Positions 61,242 to 64,000 of a DNA stretch of 64,000 nucleotides are shown here, piece by piece. The notes beneath the pieces are model-generated. The model worked only from the letters and a program-made list of their open reading frames with translations, ran no database searches and had not been told where the DNA came from. Source of the DNA: Ochotona curzoniae (lineage: Eukaryota > Chordata > Mammalia > Lagomorpha > Ochotonidae). How positions within the stretch are numbered: position 1 is the first letter of the stretch; every line of letters starts with the position of its first letter. The position numbers and the translations under genes were made by a program. The stretch is from positions 28,005,001 to 28,069,000 of the forward strand of contig NW_024465369.1 in assembly GCF_017591425.1 (NCBI RefSeq), written 5' to 3'.

Positions 61242-63711
61242 AATCTGTGTCACCAATGTAGGCAACTGGGAACAAACTAATGGAGTACAGATTAGCAAGA
61301 TTTTGGAATTAGAAAAAAAGAGCCGAGACTCCAGCCCAGGAACCCTGCAATGGAATACAGTCACCCCCCAGGGCATCTTCCCCACTATACCGAATACCCA
61401 TCTCCAGAGGTGCCTCCACTTTTATCTCATCATCTAGTTTTTACCACATTTCATTGCGTATTTCCCACTTGCCCCATTATTTGTCATGCACCTTGTTTGA
61501 ACATAAGAATGCTTAATCCACCCAAATAATTCCTCACAAATAATTCACTCCATATCCATTTTTCATTCCACACATCTGAGAGTATGACAAAACTGTATGT
61601 TTTCCAGTTTAGCTGCTCATTATTGTCACACAACCATCCTAAAGCTGTCTACAGTCTATTTTTCTCTTCTTTCTGAAAAAATACAGCATGTCAATCAGTC
61701 TCCTAAAGTCATTTTCCTCTCCAACTTCCACCTCCAGCACAATGGATCTCCTTGCCTTCCTGTCATCCGTACCCTGCATTCAGCTTTGTTCTTCTCTGCA
61801 TGTCCTTATTTTAATGAGGACACACAATGTGAATTTTGAAAGAATTACATGTATGGTCATTAAAGGGAGGACAAGCCCTTAAGTGCCTAGCATCTATTAA
61901 GTGTTCAGTAAATACTTTTGTAAAGGGATAAATTAGGATAAATTAAGTATTTGCTACTTGCCAGTCACTGCATTACCACCAGGGTCTGGAAATGCAAAAG
62001 TAAATGAAACATGATCCAGGTTCCATCAAAACTCACAGTCTAATGACACATTAGCACTTCTCAAATCCTTACTGCATTCTCTTCTAAACCATAGTTACTT
62101 TGTTTTCCTGTGAGATTTATTCCTGTGAGCTTTACTGTTCGTAGTTCTTACTACCTAGGCCCTATTTCAATTACTGTTACTATTTGATAAATAACATTCA
62201 GTTTTGTGAAGAACTATAGATTTAGCAATTTGAAATCTTATAAAATAAAAAGATGCTTTTATTGTAGGACTTTATAATGGTGTGGATGTTAGTGGAAGTA
62301 AGTACCAACCTGTGAGCTATGTGTAATTTCTGTTCTTGATAAGGGTCATGATGATATGCTCATGCATCAGTTATATGTGACTGCCTATAATGGTGAGCTC
62401 TATTTTAAATGGGGCTGTTGAATTGGATTCTCTGCAGCTATTTTTGAAGGAGCTATCAACACACTTGAGAGATGCCACATTTCTGTCACATTGACCATTC
62501 TTTGAATCATTTCTGGGAAAAAGTCATTTCTGAGTCAGAGCACTAACATCTAAAAATATAGTTTAGTTCTTGTTTGCTAAGTTTTAAATTCAGGATCAGT
62601 ATTTCACTATTAGTTTTAATAAATGGTGATATCAGGTTTAGCTCTTTCAGCCTACTGAAATGTTCCTAACTATCCTTTGTGTTCTTACATAGTTGTCTTT
62701 TTCTGATCAGTCATGTCTTATGGAAATAGATTTAAAATCCACTAATCTATCTCCATTGGGTTGCATCATCCAAGTGTCTGTCGTCTCTCCCCTGCACCAC
62801 TGCAGGAGCCACCTAGATATGCTCTAAGCTTCCTCTCTTGTGCAAACTGTAGCCTCTTCCACAACCACTTTCAATCCTTTAGTTACTTCTAACTGGACTC
62901 ATTTCTGCAGATTCCAAAACCCTGTAATGGCTGAGGCTTTGCTCTTCTTTCTCTCATCCTCCCAACCCCATCCACATGGGTCTCTCTTCAGTTAAGATTG
63001 TACTTGAAGAAATCTTCCTGGAGCTGACTATTCACACTTCAGATATCAGTTCAAATTTCAGGGTTTTTTAAAAAAATATATTGGTGATCTTATCTAAAGC
63101 ATGCAGGTCCAAAATCTTCATCAAATATGTGAAAGTTCCAACAGAAAAGGGATAGATAGGACAAAGTTGCTTTCAAATAACCTAACCCAAAAGAGAGAGA
63201 GAGAGAGAAATTGAGATTGAAAAAACATAGGTACTGCTGGGTTACTATAATATCCTCTACATTTTCATAAAATAAAAAATAGCCATGATATATTAAAATA
63301 CAAATATCAACTTCCTCCTAACATCACTGTGAAAAAAAATCTATGACTAAAAAAAATGGGCAACCAAGAATTTTTAAGAGAGTAAGTAAAAAAATATGTA
63401 TACTTACCCTAATAATAGAGCACAGAATTTAAAATGCTGAAATAGTTAAAACCCCTGGAAGTAGCTCAAGAGTTTGCACATGAAGCAAACAGAAACAGAC
63501 CAGAATTGAAATGGCAATTTGGTATGTGACAGAGGAGATACTGCAAATGAGTTTGGGGAAAGAGGAACTGTTCCAATAAAAGACTTTTAAACACGATGAT
63601 AAAATTAGGTTCCTACCTCATACTGTATGTGAAGATACAAGTGAATTCCCAATGAGGGAACAATCTAAATGTATACCAGCAATAAAATAAAATATAAAAT
63701 ATAAAATGTGT
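61242..63711. other. No gene recognised; small simple repeats
   Basis: Intron-like. A GA run near 63192-63208 and an ATAAAATAT tandem near 63684-63707. A C+T-rich stretch at 62760-63060 could be an old LINE2 fragment but is too weak to call. Confidence 0.35.
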
Positions 63712-63985
63712 TAAGCAGGCATGTGGTGCAACGTTTTAGATGCTTCTTGGGACACCCACATCTATATCAAAATGCATAAGTCCCAGGTCTCATTTCTGCT
63801 AATGCAGCCCATGCTCCAAGAGCTCCAATGGCTAGATTTCTGCCACCCACTTGGGAGACCTGGATTGTGTTCCTGGGTCTGGGCATAGGCCTGATCCAGC
63901 CCCAGCTGTTGTGGGCTTTGGGGAATTACATTATCTTCTTGAATAACTCTGTTTTCACCTAAGGGAACAAACCACAATTTGTACC
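63712..63985 (+). mobile_element. Diverged C-repeat SINE
   Basis: gcaggcatgtggtgcaacgt, tttctgctaatgcagcccat, gccacccacttgggagacct, gcctgatccagccccagctg, ttggggaattacattat. Confidence 0.7.
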
Positions 63986-64000
63986 TTGTTTATAGTATAG

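Noticed and set aside
1..64000. Bacterial-type operons, CRISPR, phage or toxin systems
   Set aside because: The window is vertebrate intron/intergenic DNA with mammalian repeats and a spliced exon; nothing prokaryotic is present.

Overview
This looks like mammalian genomic DNA from a lagomorph, most likely a pika (Ochotona). More than two dozen copies or fragments of the lagomorph tRNA-derived C-repeat SINE are present. The youngest carry a body read on the minus strand as an A-rich start, a 'ttggaaaggcagata' stretch and an end near 'gccgggccc', which I associate with pika rather than rabbit; the species call is inference. The DNA is AT-rich, intron-like, and has no long open reading frame from a cellular gene.

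One cellular coding exon is recognisable: 52029-52199 on the plus strand carries a start codon at 52052 and the first 49 codons of CSRNP3, a cysteine/serine-rich nuclear protein, followed by a GT donor. A GC- and CpG-enriched block at about 36860-37345, with a G-quadruplex motif and good splice donors, is the best candidate promoter and untranslated first exon. If so, most of the window is the 5' end of CSRNP3: upstream sequence (1-36.8 kb), a first intron of roughly 15 kb, the first coding exon, and the start of the next intron. The following coding exons are not in the window.

Region by region: 1-33 kb and 46.8-64 kb are full of retroelements: nested SINEs with readable target-site duplications, a rearranged LINE-1 (25.8-30.5 kb) split by another element, older L1 3' ends, MIRs, a MER5A and mariner-like scraps. 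By contrast 33.1-46.8 kb, centred on the candidate promoter, contains no lagomorph SINE that I can see, only an old L1 tail and a MIR, which suggests selection against insertion.

The most notable observation is a 'half-L1' family. Three copies (122-1131, 27363-28630 and 55116-56296) share the same junction, in which ORF1 and only the first few dozen codons of ORF2 run directly into a 3' UTR. This implies a non-autonomous, ORF1-only L1 lineage that was copied as such. A second notable item is a GC-rich, polyadenylated retroposed block of about 1 kb at 23826-24836 that I cannot assign to any family.
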